This document shows, piece by piece, positions 11,871-24,265 of a stretch of DNA of 64,000 nt. A program made the position numbers and the translations under genes. The stretch is from NCBI RefSeq assembly GCF_024139115.2, contig NW_026942827.1:1-64000 (forward strand), written 5' to 3'. Position 1 is the stretch's first letter. Each line of letters begins with the position of its first letter. This DNA is from Armigeres subalbatus (taxonomy: Eukaryota; Arthropoda; Insecta; Diptera; Culicidae). Below the pieces are notes generated by a model that had not been told where the DNA came from, did no database searches, and was given only the letters and a program-made list of their open reading frames with translations.

Positions 11871-13040
11871 GTCTACAATTTGTATATTTAGTAAACTGGA
11901 TTGATTTGCGATTTGGGCTTAACTTGTTTTGTAAACAAACATTGTTTTACGGATTTCGTAGAATGCAAGCGTTTTTATCCAAAACTAATTCCCTTGCCTT
12001 ACAGAGTAAAGCTTATTCTGTTGGATCATACTGTATACTGTAAAAATTGCAGGAAATGATTGCTATAACGGGAATTTGCTAAGTTTGTTTGCAAAATAAG
12101 TTACGCCCAAATCGCAAATCGGTTCCGACTTATGTTATAGAAAAATCACCAAAATTAAGTATCAAAAATATCTGTCTATTTAGCATTTTATTGCCACATC
12201 TTACTCATTCCACATGTGGCGCTTATATTCAAACACATTTGATTCATTACAATTAAGACGGTGTAACGTAGCGTGCCGCGCAAATCCTAAAATCCATGTA
12301 AACATTCTTGATCACAAAATCCGCTTCAAACACGACCTCGAATAATGTCGTTTGTAACGCCATGGCATGTGGTCGAGTTTCTGAAAAATTGCACTTAGCG
12401 CCAACGAAAACTTTCCATTTTTCTGCCCAAGCTTCCGTTTAGCAGATATAATTAATTGCAAATCGTATCGGATATCCCTCAACCCCGTAACTGAGAATAT
12501 TTTACAACAAATATACGCATGAATTAATATGAAATTATTTTTTTCCTGCCAAAACCCCGACCATGTTACGCCGTATAAATGTTTTATAAAAACGCTTAGT
12601 CCTCATATATCGATTACATTCTAAAACCTACCTTTTACATACATATTTTTACTCTATCCGACAATACTAGCGTAAAACAAGCAAAATGTGAGCATGAATT
12701 GTTATCTGCTAGAACGTGCTTACATCATGTAACATCATGTCTTAGACTCAGATAGTCTTTGCCGCCTATGCGATTTGCATTCGATGCGAGTAGAATCATG
12801 ATTCTTCGCGAAGAGCAAGCCGCACGTCAAACAGCATACGCATCTTCGGGCGAGCCAAAGTCATTAGACAGTCGCAAAGGAAAACGAAAAAACGAAGAAT
12901 GAACCACACCAACGTTCGTTTTCTGCATTCATTCGCCTGCTGAAGAATGGAACGCAAGAAAGGCAAAATGAATTCTTCGCTAGCCGCTGCTACTCGACCG
13001 AGTGGTATTCGTTTTACTTTTGCGATTTTTTCGCTCTTCA
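11871..13040. other. hAT interior, right part, no gene seen
   Basis: AT-rich DNA without recognisable coding domains. From about 12790 to the end it carries 'ttcgcgaagagc' and 'gaatgaat' motifs like those at the left end, which I take as subterminal sequence of the hAT element. Confidence 0.4.
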
Positions 13041-13049
13041 ACAACACTG

Positions 13050-13057
13050 TTTGAGAT
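13050..13057. repeat. Target duplication, right copy
   Basis: Exact copy of tttgagat at 7136-7143. Confidence 0.9.
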
Positions 13058-13327
13058 ATTTGAGTTTTTGTGACAAAAATGATATTTTTAAAGGCAAAAA
13101 AATTTTTTTTTTACTGTGCACATTTTCTTAAGAATCACCATTTAGTTGTCTAACTTTGCTGAAAAAATCATAACAATCGAACATTCCGTTTTTGCTGTGC
13201 AGCTTTTTAAATATTTTTGAACCATTTTCACATACACCCTTTTGAAAAGTTAGTCGTGACTCAATATGAAGATTTGATATCGAAAAATGACGATTTAGAT
13301 GAAATTGAAAAACTGTGCAGAGTTTCA
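13058..13327. repeat. Remainder of third 479-bp unit
   Basis: The third tandem unit resumes here in register with 7143. It stays almost identical to units 1 and 2 until about 13327 and then diverges (gtgcagagtttcaaatatt instead of gtgcaaagtttcaactc). Confidence 0.92.
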
Positions 13328-13984
13328 AATATTTTCGAAATGGTCGCTCAGGATCGACTGACATGCCCCCGTGGAATGCCTCACCTCATGTACGTAGGTG
13401 GCGATGGTCTCAATAAAACGTTTTCTCGATACTCCATAACCATAGTCGGACGCAAGAAGAGGATAATGTTTTTGTCAATGGAAATGTTTCAGTTTTACAT
13501 TCGCTCCTTCTGATGTTTATAAAACAATTTTATCAGGAAATATTCTGGTTGATCTTTGAGAATTTTGTCCAGAAATTACTCCAGTGAAAATGCTTTAGGA
13601 TATCTTGTGAAAATAATTATTCCCTTCAGAAAATTTTCTAAATTACTTCAGAATTCTCACTGAAACATTAAAAAAAAATCCTAGAGGATTTCCAAGAGCT
13701 CGCTCAATAGTTTAATCCTGGAGCTCCTTGCTGGATGTTTAATAGATTTTTTTTTCAAAGCTCCGCTCCAAAAACTTGCTAGATTGTATGGTGTTATTCA
13801 AATTTGAATTGAAATGTCTTCGTGGAAGTATTCATACGGATCGATTCAGAGAAAAATATGCCAAGGAATCTTCAAACATGTTTCCACGACTTCTTCTAAA
13901 AACTCCATTAGATGTTCCTTATAAAGTTTCATTGCTTGTTATACTTGTCTGACATCCAGTTGATAGTAGTTGAACTTTTTATAA
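13328..13984. other. Unassigned AT-rich DNA
   Basis: There is no recognised domain. Parts from 13550 onward show loose 'ttccagaaatt/ttctaaatt' low-complexity character like the blocks at 42340 and 49560. Confidence 0.35.
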
Positions 13985-14013
13985 ATTTGTATTTGTATTT
14001 GTATTTGTATTTG
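13985..14013. repeat. (ATTTGT)n microsatellite
   Basis: Five consecutive units of atttgt, the last one partial. Confidence 0.9.
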
Positions 14014-14074
14014 ATTACTTCCATCGGACATCCTAGAGTCTACATGAAAATTACGCTTATGAACTAAACAAATA

Positions 14075-16199
14075 TTACAGTATGCCGTGATTCAGAAGTC
14101 TGTTCTTAAAAATGTTACTTGACAAATTAAAATCAAACAAATGATAATTAGCATTAAAAATAACACACATAGCTCTAATTGGTTCGTTTTGTCCGTAATC
14201 TGTGCGATGAGGTTCAAGCCGTAAAAAGTTCACATTCCTAAAAGTTCTTCGAGGAACGTTAAAATTTATTCTAGCAAGAATATTTGGCGCATCAACTTCT
14301 CCTTTCAAGAGTTTGGCTACGAATGCAGCCCTCAACATATTCCTCCTTTTTTCGAGACGCTCTACTCTCAGAAGCTGGCACCGCTCAAGATAAGGAGGGA
14401 GTTCAATAGGATTGTTCCATGGTAAACCTCTCAAGGCAACGTAACGCTGATTGTCAATGCATTGCGGTTGCACCAGTCTTCGAACAAATACATCATTCGT
14501 TGCAACTCTCTGCTGTCGTTGATTGATCTCACAACCAGAGTGTGAAATAATCGAAAATTATTGGTGAAGTCCACCTTTCTTCAATTGTCAGTTCACTTCC
14601 AGACACATTCATAGTCGGCTCTGTACAGTGAATATTCAGCTAAATATTAGTCATTGAATATTTATGCACATTTTACAAATTGATAAATTATCTGAAATCA
14701 AAACACGTTTCAAATGAGTAAAGTAATTTATCACACAGGACTGAATACGATTTTCATCCGCGAGGCACTTTCAATGGTAAACATCAACATAATCAATGCT
14801 AATAATGTTTTTCTCTGCACATAGTAAGGACACTCAGTGACAGTCGAATGAATGAGTTGGTGGAGTAGTCGTCTGACTATGTCATTCTATGTTTTGAATA
14901 TTCATGCGATGTTTGTCAAAATTCGGACCGAAGCTGCTTCATGAAGATGAATATTTTAGGCTCTGCTCACAACAAGGAAAATCTTTAGATCGTCAGCATA
15001 TAGTAATCTGCATCCACAGGGTAGTACAAAACAGATATCGTTGAAGAATATTGAAAATAGCAGCGGACCAAGATTACTTCCTTGTGGTACTCCTGAACAG
15101 TTTTGGAAAGGAGCAGAAACAAAAGACCCCAGTTTCACCACCGAAGCTGGACGAGGCACCGAGATGTTCCATTTTATCTAGCAGGGCCTGGTGATTAACT
15201 CGGTCAAAAGCTGTCTTCAAGTCCGTGTAAACCGTATCGATTTGAGCACCGTCTTCCATGTGTCGTAGACAGTAAGATACAAATTCCGTCAAATTAGTTG
15301 AGGTTGATCTTCCAGGGAAAAATCCATGTTGATCAGGAGTAATATACAGTTTTACACTTCGAAAGAGAATGTCTCCAATCAGAATCTCGAATAGTTTTGA
15401 TCCAGCGCACAATGAAGTAATTCCCCGATAATTTCTGATGTCTCTTTTGTCTCCGTTTTTGAAAACAGGAAACATAAACGATTCTTTCCAAATTTCGGGA
15501 AACTTACATTGGTTTATACTCAAATTGAAAATAATTTTCAAGGGATTGGCAAGGCAATTTATACATTTCTTGATTACTACAGATGGCACACCATCTGGAC
15601 CAGCCGAAAAACTTGATTTTAAGTTCTTTGATGAAACTATGATGTCATGCTCAGTAAATGGTAAAATATTTACTGTAATTGCATTTCTTGGGACATCGCG
15701 TAAGCAACAAGATTTCTGAAGATTCTGGAACTCAAAAGCGGTCAAAAAGTGGGTTGCAAACAATTGGCACATTTCATCCAGTGAATTTGAAGTTTCGTTT
15801 CCATAATACATATTTCCCGGGAGTCCATCTTCTCTGCGTTTACTTTTAATGAAGTTCCAGAAGCGCTTGGGATTCTGTTTCAGGTCATGCTGTTTTCGTT
15901 GGGAATATTTACTGTACAGCAATTTATTATAACGCTTATAGTTAGTGCTAGCTAGTACGAAGTTCTGCTTAGACCATGAGTTTTTTTCTAGATGTATGAT
16001 GACGTAATGCAGCAGCTCTTCTTCTTTTAAGACAACGCAGTCTTCCATTTGACCAAGGTGGCTTTGGTAGCCTTCAGGGAGGCGGTACAAAGCGACGAAA
16101 TAGTAGCTAATAAAGCAATCCTGGAATTCCAAGACAATCGATTCACTTTTGGCAAACAACTAAAATTCGATAAAATAAATTGAGTAGGTGTAGCATTCC
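14075..16199 (-). pseudogene. Decayed Jockey-type LINE ORF2
   Basis: On the minus strand, 16159 down to 15074 encodes reverse transcriptase (RT) fingers and palm: SAGPDGVPS, IWKESFMFPVFKNGDKR, NYRGIT, DQHGFFPGRST and VYTDLKTAFDRVNH. After a frameshift near 15130 the next frame gives SGVPQGSNLGPLLFSIFFND and the catalytic LLYADDLKIF (about 15000). A MITE (14624-14958) interrupts the frame just after this. Past it comes INDSRELQ... FEDWCNRNALTIS, then a deletion, then a C-terminal piece (14473-14075: RRNMLRAAFVAKLLKGEVD, NFNVPRR). The region before 16159 is frameshifted and the copy stops at the TTAA insertion at 16200. The style resembles Jockey-clade ORF2; the endonuclease and ORF1 are absent here. 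Confidence 0.8.
14624..14958. mobile_element. 335-bp MITE inside the LINE
   Basis: It is flanked by exact 7-bp repeats ggctctg (14617-14623 and 14959-14965). The ends are tacagtgaatattcagc and, reversed, taaaatattcatcttcat, which share only a loose 'aatattca' theme. It has no coding capacity. It splits the LINE frame between the YADD block and the following INDSRELQ block, which confirms that it is an insertion. The superfamily is unknown. Confidence 0.65.
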
Positions 16200-17164
16200 T
16201 TAACCTTCCTAGTGCATTGGGGTCCATTTCGACCCAAGCACACCCAAAACACCGCTGTAACTTTGTAACGCAACGAGATAAAAATCTGAAAAATTCTGAC
16301 TTTTCCTAACTTTTGGAAATAAGGATTCCCTGAGAAAATCAGCTTCCAGCGACATCTAGGAGAGGCGCCACAAAAAAAGTGACACATTGTGCATTGGGGT
16401 CCATTTGGACCCAAGATTTCATCTCGATCACAAAAACTCAAATTTCAACCGATTTTCGATCTTTAGGCACCAAACGAAAGCTGTAGGTTCCAATAACAAG
16501 CCCACGGGGTGATTCATCCGAATTGACAACTCTAGTCCCCGGGGAACCTGTGCTAAAGAGGTACTGTTTGAGCTTCTCAATTTGGCACCAACCCGAGCAA
16601 AGGCAGATAACTGAAATGATATCAAACTGATAACACGATTAGTTATCCTTATTATCATTTTGATATTTAGTTATCAATCATGTGATTAACTGATAACTGA
16701 ATAATAACAAATTTTATTATCAATACAAATTTTCTTCTAAATTTCGCGTCGTTCAGAAATGGGGCTAAGCATTCTACCCTTGCCAACATACTACTTCTGT
16801 TAAATGTAGCCGGCCTATGCTATGAATATTGTGACAAGAACTGTTTCCAAACACTGAACTGAAATTTTCGTCTAAGCAGAGAGTGATTTTCCTCGTTACC
16901 CTCGATATCTTTTGATTTGTTTATTTCTCTGTCAACAAAGGAATTTACACAAGAGTTGAAATTTTCTTATTTGTTTTATGCTATGCTTATTAACTTTATT
17001 TTCATTTCAGGTGTCGTTGAAAAATGAAATATGTATCTGAGAACCAATTAAGCGTTGTAGTTTATTAAGTACTTAAAATGGCCTTGCAGCTCCCGGAACA
17101 TATGATGCATGTGCTCATTTAGGAACGGTGAATAATCTTGACTAACCGCCAAGCTAAGACAGTG

Positions 17165-17166
<2 letters not shown>

Positions 17167-17208
<42 letters not shown>

Positions 17209-17219
17209 ATATATATATT
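17167..17219. repeat. (TA)n microsatellite
   Basis: A run of TA repeats, interrupted once by ttgta, adjoins the left end of the MITE at 17218. Confidence 0.9.
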
Positions 17220-18095
17220 AGAGCGGGGCGCAGTTGTATGGAAAAACGCAAACTTTGTCCGATCAAGTGAGATCAAGGTTTTTCTGAATCGTTTTGGGAC
17301 ATTTTCTCAGACTCGATTGGTTGCAACCTCGCATGCCGCATCGCGTTTTAAATTTACATGGAGATTAGTATGGGAAAACGTACTTTTTTACATTTTTGCT
17401 CTTAGCGGCTTCAATTTATCATCAATCACGTGACTCAATACGTTGGCATATAGTCTGGAAGATGCCGAAAGACTTTGCTGAAGAAGGTACGTAGCTGGAA
17501 GGTCTACAAAAAATGTTATTACGTTTTGAAAATTTATTGTTTAAACCATATGCAAGAAATCAATGTTTCTGCCAGCACTACCGGACAACCTATGGTTATC
17601 GAAAGGCAAAACTCATGTTCCTTCTTATCGGATTTTTTTCTTTGTGAAATAATTCCGGATAACTCCCATTAGCTCTAAAGCCCTATAAGATCAATTATTT
17701 TGAAATAACACTCAGTTAAATTATTGATCTACGTAGTACGGCAGTGCTGGCAGAATAAACGATTTTTTGCATATGGTTTGAACACTCAATGTTCGAAGCG
17801 TTATAACTTTTTTCGTGGTCGTTCCAGCAATGTGCCTTCTTCAGCAAAGTTTTTTGGCATCCTTTGGGTTATACTTTAACGCAATGTGCCACTTGGTTTA
17901 CGATGATATGAATCCTCTAGTAGTAGAAATGCAAAAATATGCGTTCTCCCATACTAATTTCCATACAAACTTCAAACGCGATGCGGAAAGCGAGGAAGCA
18001 ACCAATCGCTCCCAAATTCTGCACAGTTGTTCAGAACCCAGAATGGCTTCGAAAAACCATTGATTTGAAAAAATGACCATGACGCCCCACTCTAA
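17218..18095. mobile_element. Long-TIR MITE, TA target
   Basis: The left end reads ttagagcggggcgcag and the reverse complement of the right end reads ttagagtggggcgtca. Similarity continues inward for several hundred bases in diverged form: aatcgattggttgcaacctc-type sequence, tagtatgggaaaacg, ctgaagaagg and catatgcaa near the centre on each side. It sits in a TA tract, so TA was probably the target, as in Tc1/mariner elements. The open frames inside are not genes. Confidence 0.7.
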
Positions 18096-18660
18096 TATAT
18101 ATATGGAGAAGCGGAAATTTTAACTGGAAATGTCGGATAATCAAGAAATTGCAACGATCTGGTCTGTTATGGAGAAAACAATCATGATCGCACTTTAGTC
18201 GATCTAGCAATGGGCTCAACTATTGACAGTTTAAACCTAGGTTTTGGACGCAAAAGACAAACCAGAGCTAGATCATCTGCAGCCAAACCTTCAATAGTCG
18301 ATGTTGAAAGGATGGTCGACGCATGGGAATATTGAGATGTGAAATAGAAAATCCTTTGGAATGTGTTTTGTCACAGTAACCCAAAAAATATGTTTTAACT
18401 AGTCGACCCGATTGAATTAAATTCGGTTATCATTTTTGTTATATTGACTGGTAATTCAACCAAAATGATAACATTTCTAGTTATCAATATAACTGGATAA
18501 TAAAGTTTGTTATTAATAAGTTATTCTGCTCTCAACTCTGTACAGCTGACTGTTATTTACATAAAATGGTCATATGGCATCATGATTTGATTATAAATAG
18601 TTTTCAGTAAATGCAAGATTGTAGAAAGCGTATTGCTCTTCTCTTCTGCTCCTCTAGAAA

Positions 18661-18735
18661 GCGTAATTGGGTGAGTGCCTAGAGACGACGCCGTGCAATC
18701 ACTCGATTCGAGTTCGAATCCCAGTGAATGGCAAC
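18661..18735 (+). other. tRNA-like segment, weak
   Basis: A B-box match (gttcgaatcc at 18712-18721) follows a stretch of about 50 bases that could hold a diverged A box. The arms do not pair well enough for a functional tRNA. It may be a SINE or tRNA-pseudogene remnant. Confidence 0.2.
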
Positions 18736-19182
18736 ATTTTTTTCAATGCCTAACGAAGTCGGCAAAGAAGATTCAACTATTTTGGTCGATAAAACAGTGA
18801 TGGCTGTTAACTAAATAATAACTAAATTAGTTATTTGAGTAAATAACATGTATAACAAAATGTGTTATCAATTTGGTATCAGTGATAACTTAATTTGTTT
18901 TCATGTAGTTATTTCACGAATAAAATTCTGGTATCATTTTTGTTATGTTGGCTGTTAAGTCAGCCAAAATGATAACAAGTTCAGTTATCAAAATATCCGA
19001 TAACCGGATAACAGAATTTGTTATCAATTAGTTATTTATTTTTGCTCGGGAATTTATCGAGTTTTGTGTTATAAAACATGAAATTGCTTGCAAATATGTG
19101 TTCTGATGATCCCAACTGTATTTGCTATATTGTATATGCCATTTCTGGGCAAATTTATCCCTCGAGCGGTCATCGGAAAGCC

Positions 19183-20110
19183 CTCTGGAAGATCCGGAAC
19201 TTCCGTAAAATTGGCCAATTCTAAAATTTCATCCCAGAGCTTCGCGATTTTTTGATAACCATTCATTCTGGCAAATTGTGGGGGCAATCAATAGTTAAAG
19301 CCTTCTGTGACCTACAAATGTCCCAGAAACGGTCTTCCAGAAGATCCGGAACATCCGTAAAATGGCCAATTACAAAAGTTCACCCTAGAGTTTCGGGATT
19401 TTTTTAAAACCAATCATTTTGGCAATTTGGGTGGGTGCAATCAATAGTAAATGTCTTCTATGACCCCCAAATGCCCTAGAAATGGTTCTTCGGAAGATCT
19501 GGAACATCCGTAAAATGGCCATTTCCAAAAGTTCATCCCAGAGCTTTGTATTTTTTTCATAATAATATATTCTGGCGAATTATGGATGCAATCAATAATG
19601 AAAATCTTCTGTGACCTCCAAAATGCCACAAAAACGGTCCTCCAGAAGATCCGGAACATCCGTGAAAGTGGCCATTCCAAAAGTTCAACCCAGAACAACA
19701 TTTTTTTCGTAACCATCCATTCTGGTGAATTGTGGGTGCAATCAATAGTGAAAGTCTTCTGTGGTCTACAAATGTCGTGAAACAATCCTTCGGAAGATCT
19801 GAAACATCCGTAAAAGTGGACAATTCCAAAACTTCAGCACAGGGATTTTTTTCGTAACCTTTCATTCTGGCAAATTAATAGGGAAAATCTTCTGTGACCT
19901 CCAATCTCTTAAGAAACGGTCCTCCGGAAGATCCAGTTCATTCATAAAAGTGCTCAATTCCAAAATAATATCTCAGAGCATCGCATTTTTTTCGTAACCA
20001 CCTATCCTGACGAATTGTGTTTGCAATCAATAATAAAAGTTTTCGGTACTGTACGGTATTGGTACTCCGGAAGATCCGGAACATCCGTGATTGTGGCCAA
20101 TTCGAAAAAG
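19183..20110. repeat. ~150-bp tandem array, left arm
   Basis: About six diverged units recur roughly every 150 bp. Each contains gaagatccggaacatccg, a 'ggcaattc-aaa' segment and a 'ccattctggcaaattgtggg' segment. They are the reverse complement of the right-arm array. The first unit is nearly identical, in inverted form, to the last unit of the right array. Confidence 0.85.
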
Positions 20111-20119
20111 AATTCACAG

Positions 20120-20440
20120 AGGAACTTCCGTGACACTTCGTTGAGAATTTCTGGAGGAACTTTCGGAAGAAGTTTGGTGGAGCTCGCGGAGCAGCTCCCC
20201 GAGGAATTACTTGATGAACTTCTGGAGAGATTTGCGGAAGAACTCTCAGAGTTCTGAGAAGAACTTCTAGACGAATGCCTTTAGGAACTTTCCGAGGGAT
20301 TACTTGATGAACTTCCGAAGGGATTATCGGAGGAACTTCTAAACAAACTTCCGGAGGAAGTTTGTGAATAACTTCCAGAGGAGATTCTGGAGAAGCTTCG
20401 GAGGAATTCAACGAGGAACGCCGCCACGCCGTCATCGCTG
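20120..20440. repeat. Degenerate 'ggaggaacttc' repeat
   Basis: Short diverged units of 'cttccggaggaactt' type recur about every 24 bases. Conceptual translations are Glu/Leu-rich by composition only. Confidence 0.6.
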
Positions 20441-20489
20441 GCTAATGATGATCTGTTACGCTAACTGTTGGATTTGGCGTCTTTTACGG

Positions 20490-20725
20490 ATGTTCCGGAT
20501 CTTATGAAGGAATTTTTATTATTGATAAGAAAATTATTTTGAGCTACCAGTGGAATGTCATTACTTGTCATCAGACGAGTTTGTACAATTCCATTTGTGG
20601 AATTGATGGAATGATTTGATTCCACTATGTGTTTTGCAGATACGTATTTCGACCTTAACAGTAAGGCCGTCTTCAGTATCTCGTACTTCACTCGACTTTT
20701 ATTATTGTCATTGCATATCACGGAG
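20490..20725. mobile_element. Probable insertion in the array
   Basis: This block breaks the array between ttacggatgttccggatctt and tatcacggagg. It contains gatacgtatttcgacc and taaggccgtcttcagtatct, sequences I recall as recurrent in insect intergenic DNA. The boundaries and family are uncertain. Confidence 0.35.
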
Positions 20726-20885
20726 GATTTTCGCTATTGATTGCGTACATAATTCACCCATATGAATGAAAGCGAAAATTAGCAAAGCTGTGGGATGAAC
20801 TTTTGGAATTGACCATTTTCACTGATATTCCTGATCTCCCGGAGGACGGTTTTGTGCACATTCAGACGTCCTAGAAAATTCCAAC

Positions 20886-21755
20886 TAGGGGAGACTGGGT
20901 TGACTTGATCCCATTCTCTGATTTCCGATGTATCACAACCAAGAATAAATAAACATACGCGATTTCCACACAGACTCTCTAAGAATTATCGAAATTTAAT
21001 TTTTACATACCTTCTCGGCTACTTCGACATAAAACATTATGTTTAACCAACCACTGCCGAACAAATTACGCCGAATTTGGGCCTCTCTACCGAATGATGG
21101 CTGTTTACAATTAACACTGCGAAACTATTGACTTAACAATGTCTCGGCATAACAACAGACAATATTTTCAAAGAACAAACATTACTAATTCAGCAATATA
21201 AATTTAAAATCAAAATTATACATCACTTTACTAAACACAACTATTATTTAATCATACTATAGCATTACAAAAACAGGCATGTATATAGACTAACGCAAAA
21301 TGAACTCCCTCAAGAAATTATGACGTTTGAGCGGGTCGCATAATGAACGCAAAATGAACTTTTGTTCGAGAAGACGACCCGCTCAAATGTCAAAATTCAT
21401 CGGGTGAGTGAATTTGATGAACTCCTGCACAGGTCTATGTATATGTGCTAGTTTACGTTGGTTGCCGAAATAAAATAAATAAACTAATGGGGGATCAAGT
21501 GTCCTCATATTGAGGCAATAACTTCAAATCCAAATATTCTAAAACTTTGATGGAATGTTGACATTGTCATCAGTACAGATCATTAAGCATATTTATGACT
21601 TTGTGCTGTGAAAAAACGAAAGCATTTCGTCATTATTATGAAAAGTTGTTCAAATTTTCCGTGGCCAATAAACAAATCTTTGGGTTATTTGTCTAGAGGA
21701 TCTATACTTAACTACTTTAGTTCTCGATAAAACAGGGGGTGATCAAGTCTCCCCG
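20886..21755. mobile_element. Candidate MITE with 'ggggagact' ends
   Basis: The left end reads ggggagactgggttgacttg and the reversed right end reads ggggagacttgatcaccccc. A smaller palindrome (about 21270-21450) lies inside it, with gacgtttgagcgggtcg facing its complement cgacccgctcaaatgtc. The smaller palindrome is clear; the outer pair is only suggestive. Confidence 0.45.
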
Positions 21756-22084
21756 GGGATCATACTTTTAGCGGATGTCCCAAATTTTCCGGAGAACCGG
21801 AGCCGTTAACAATGTGAATGTTAATGTCTAAAAAATCGAATGTGAAAAACTTTTGGTAGGTCACAGCGGACTTTCACAATTTATTCCACCATTACTACGT
21901 GAATGCTAACGAAAGTGCTCAAGTCTGGGATCAAAATTTAGGATTAACCTACTTTACGGATGTTTCGGGCTTCTTGAGGACCGTATTGTGGTCATTTCGG
22001 GCCACAATAGACTTTCACTATTGATTGCATAATCCATTCGATGATATAAACAGTTTCGAGAATTTGTTTTTAGATGAACTTTTG

Positions 22085-24265
22085 GAATTGGCCACTTTTA
22101 CGAATGTTTCGGATTTCCCGGAGGGCCGTTTGTGGTCATCTCAGAAGACTTAAACAATTTATTGCGTACACAATTTGCCCGTATGAATGGTTACGAATAA
22201 AATATCAATACTCTGGAATGATTTTGTGGTATCTGCTCCTTTCGGGAGCATTTCCGGGTCGCAGAAGACTTGCACAATTGATTGCACAGGCGATTCGATT
22301 ATGAATGAATTGCGAAGCTCTGAGATGTATTTTTGAAATTGGCCACTTTTACGTATGGTCCGGATCTTTCGGATGACCGTTTCGGGAGCTTCTTGGGATT
22401 ACTGAAAACTTCCACTACTGATTGCATCCATTATTCGTCAGGATGGATGATTACGAAATAATGCGAATCTCTGGGATTATCTTTTGGAATTGACCATTTT
22501 CACGGATGTTCCAAAAAAATCACAAAGTTCTGGGATTAACTTTTAGAATTGGCCATTTTACGGATGTTTCGGATCTTCCGAAGGACCGTTTCTGGGACAT
22601 TTTGGGGTCACAGAAGACTTTAACTGTTTGTTGCACCCACAATTTGCCAGAATGAATGGTTGCCAAAAAATCGCGAAGCTCTGGGATGAACTTTTGGAAT
22701 TGGCCATTTCACGGATATTCCGGATCTTCCGGAGAACCATTTCTGGGGCATTTGGAGGTCACAGAAGACATTCACTATTGATTGCACCCACAATTTGCCA
22801 GAATGAATGGTTACGAAAAAATCGTGGAGCTCTGGGATTAACTTTTAGAATAGACCACTTTTACTGATATTACAGATCTTCCGGAGGACCGTTTCTGAGA
22901 CATTTAGGGGTCACAGAAGACTTTAACTGTTTGTTGCACCCACAATTTGTCAGAATGAATGGTTATCAAAAAATCGCTAAGCACTAGGATAAACTTTCGG
23001 ATTTGGCCGTTCTACGGATGTTCCGGATCTTCCGGAGGACCGATTTCTGAGACATTTGGAGGTCACAGAAGGCTTTAACTATTGATTGCCTCCCCAATCT
23101 GCCAGAATGAATGGTTATCAAAAAATCGCGAAGCTCTGGGATGAACTTTTAGAATTGGCCACTTTTACGGATGTTCCGGATCTTCCGGAGGAACGTTTCT
23201 GGGACATTTTGAGGTCACAGAAGACTACCTATTGATTGCACCCACAATTCGCCAGAATGAATGGTTTTAAAAAGATTGCGAAGCTCTAGGATAAACTTCT
23301 GGAATTGGCCGTTTTACGGATGTTCCGGATCTTCCGGAGGACCGATTTCTGAGATATTTGGAGGTCACAGAAGGCTTTAACTATTGATTGCCCCCACAAT
23401 CTGCCAGAATGAATGGTTATCAAAAAATCGCGAAGCTCTGGGATGAACGTTTAGAATTGGCCGTTTTACGGATGTTCCGGATCTTCCGGAGGACCGTTTC
23501 TGGGACATTTGTAGGTCACAGAGAACTTTAACTATTGATTGCACCCACAATTTGCCAGAATGAATGGTTATCAAAAAATCGCGAAGCTCTAGGATAAACT
23601 TTTGGAATTGGCCGTTTTACGGATGTTCCGGATCTTCCGGATCTTCCGGAGGACCGTTTCTAGGACATTTGGAGGTCACCGAAGACTTTACCTATTGATT
23701 GCACCCACAATTTGCCAGAATGAATCATTACGAAAAAATCGCGAAGCTCTGGGATGAACTTTTAGAATTGGCCACTTTTACGGATGTTCTGGATTTTCCG
23801 GAGAAACGTTTCTGGGACATTTTTAGGTCACAGAAGACTTTACCTATTGATTGCACCCACAATTCGCCAGAATGAATGGTTTTGAAAAAATCGCGCAGCT
23901 CTAGGATAAACTTTTGGAATTGGCCGTTATACGGATATTCCGGATCTTCCGGAGGACCGTTTCTGGGACATTTGTAGGTCACAGAGGGCTTTAACTATTG
24001 ATTGCACCCACAATTTGCCAGAATTAATCATAACGAAAAAATAGCGGAGCTCTAGGATACACTTTTGGAATTGGCCGTTTTACGGATGTTCCGGATCTTC
24101 CGGAGGACCGTTTCTGGGACATTCGTAGGTCACAGAAGGCTTTAACTATTGATAGCCCCCACAATTTGCCAGAATGAATGGTTATCAAAAAATCGCGAAG
24201 CTCTGGGATGAACTTTTAGAATTGGCCAATTTTACGGAAGTTCCGGATCTTCCAGAGGGCTTTCC
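22085..24265. repeat. ~151-bp tandem array, right arm
   Basis: The phrase aatttgccagaatgaatgg starts near 22641, 22792, 22944, 23095, 23246, 23398, 23549, 23709, 23872, 24012 and 24162, mostly spaced 151-152 bp. Every unit also has ggatgttccggatcttccgg and a 'gggacatttggaggtcacag' segment. Units before 22600 are more diverged. Short open frames recur because the unit does. Confidence 0.92.

Larger units (their letters stand above)
7144..13049. mobile_element. hAT-like element, 5,906 bp, composite
   Basis: The left end reads cagggttgctgtggctc and the reverse complement of the right end reads cagtgttgttgaagagc. Both fit the CAGNGNTG terminus of hAT elements. The flanking octamer tttgagat is exactly duplicated. 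The interrupted tandem unit gives independent proof: the same position in unit 3 is displaced by 5,914 bp, which equals 5,906 bp of element plus 8 bp of duplication. No transposase remains visible, so the element is non-autonomous or gutted. It contains a tRNA-derived SINE (9482-9916), a degenerate repeat block (10600-11075) and a foldback MITE (11452-11870). Confidence 0.9.
16592..19050. mobile_element. Nested element with cccgagcaaa TIRs
   Basis: A 10-bp perfect inverted repeat, cccgagcaaa (16592) and tttgctcggg (ending 19050), bounds this insertion. The intact right arm of the host element shows the empty site (ggcaccaatttatcgag); here it is split with a possible AA duplication. The interior is full of short 'gttatca/tgataac' motifs in both orientations near both ends and again around 18405-18530. 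It carries a nested MITE (17218-18095). No coding domain was seen. The superfamily is not assigned. Confidence 0.75.

Noticed and set aside
22641..24180. CRISPR-like regular repeats
   Set aside because: The whole 151-bp unit is repeated, with no short repeat/variable spacer pattern, and the genome is eukaryotic.
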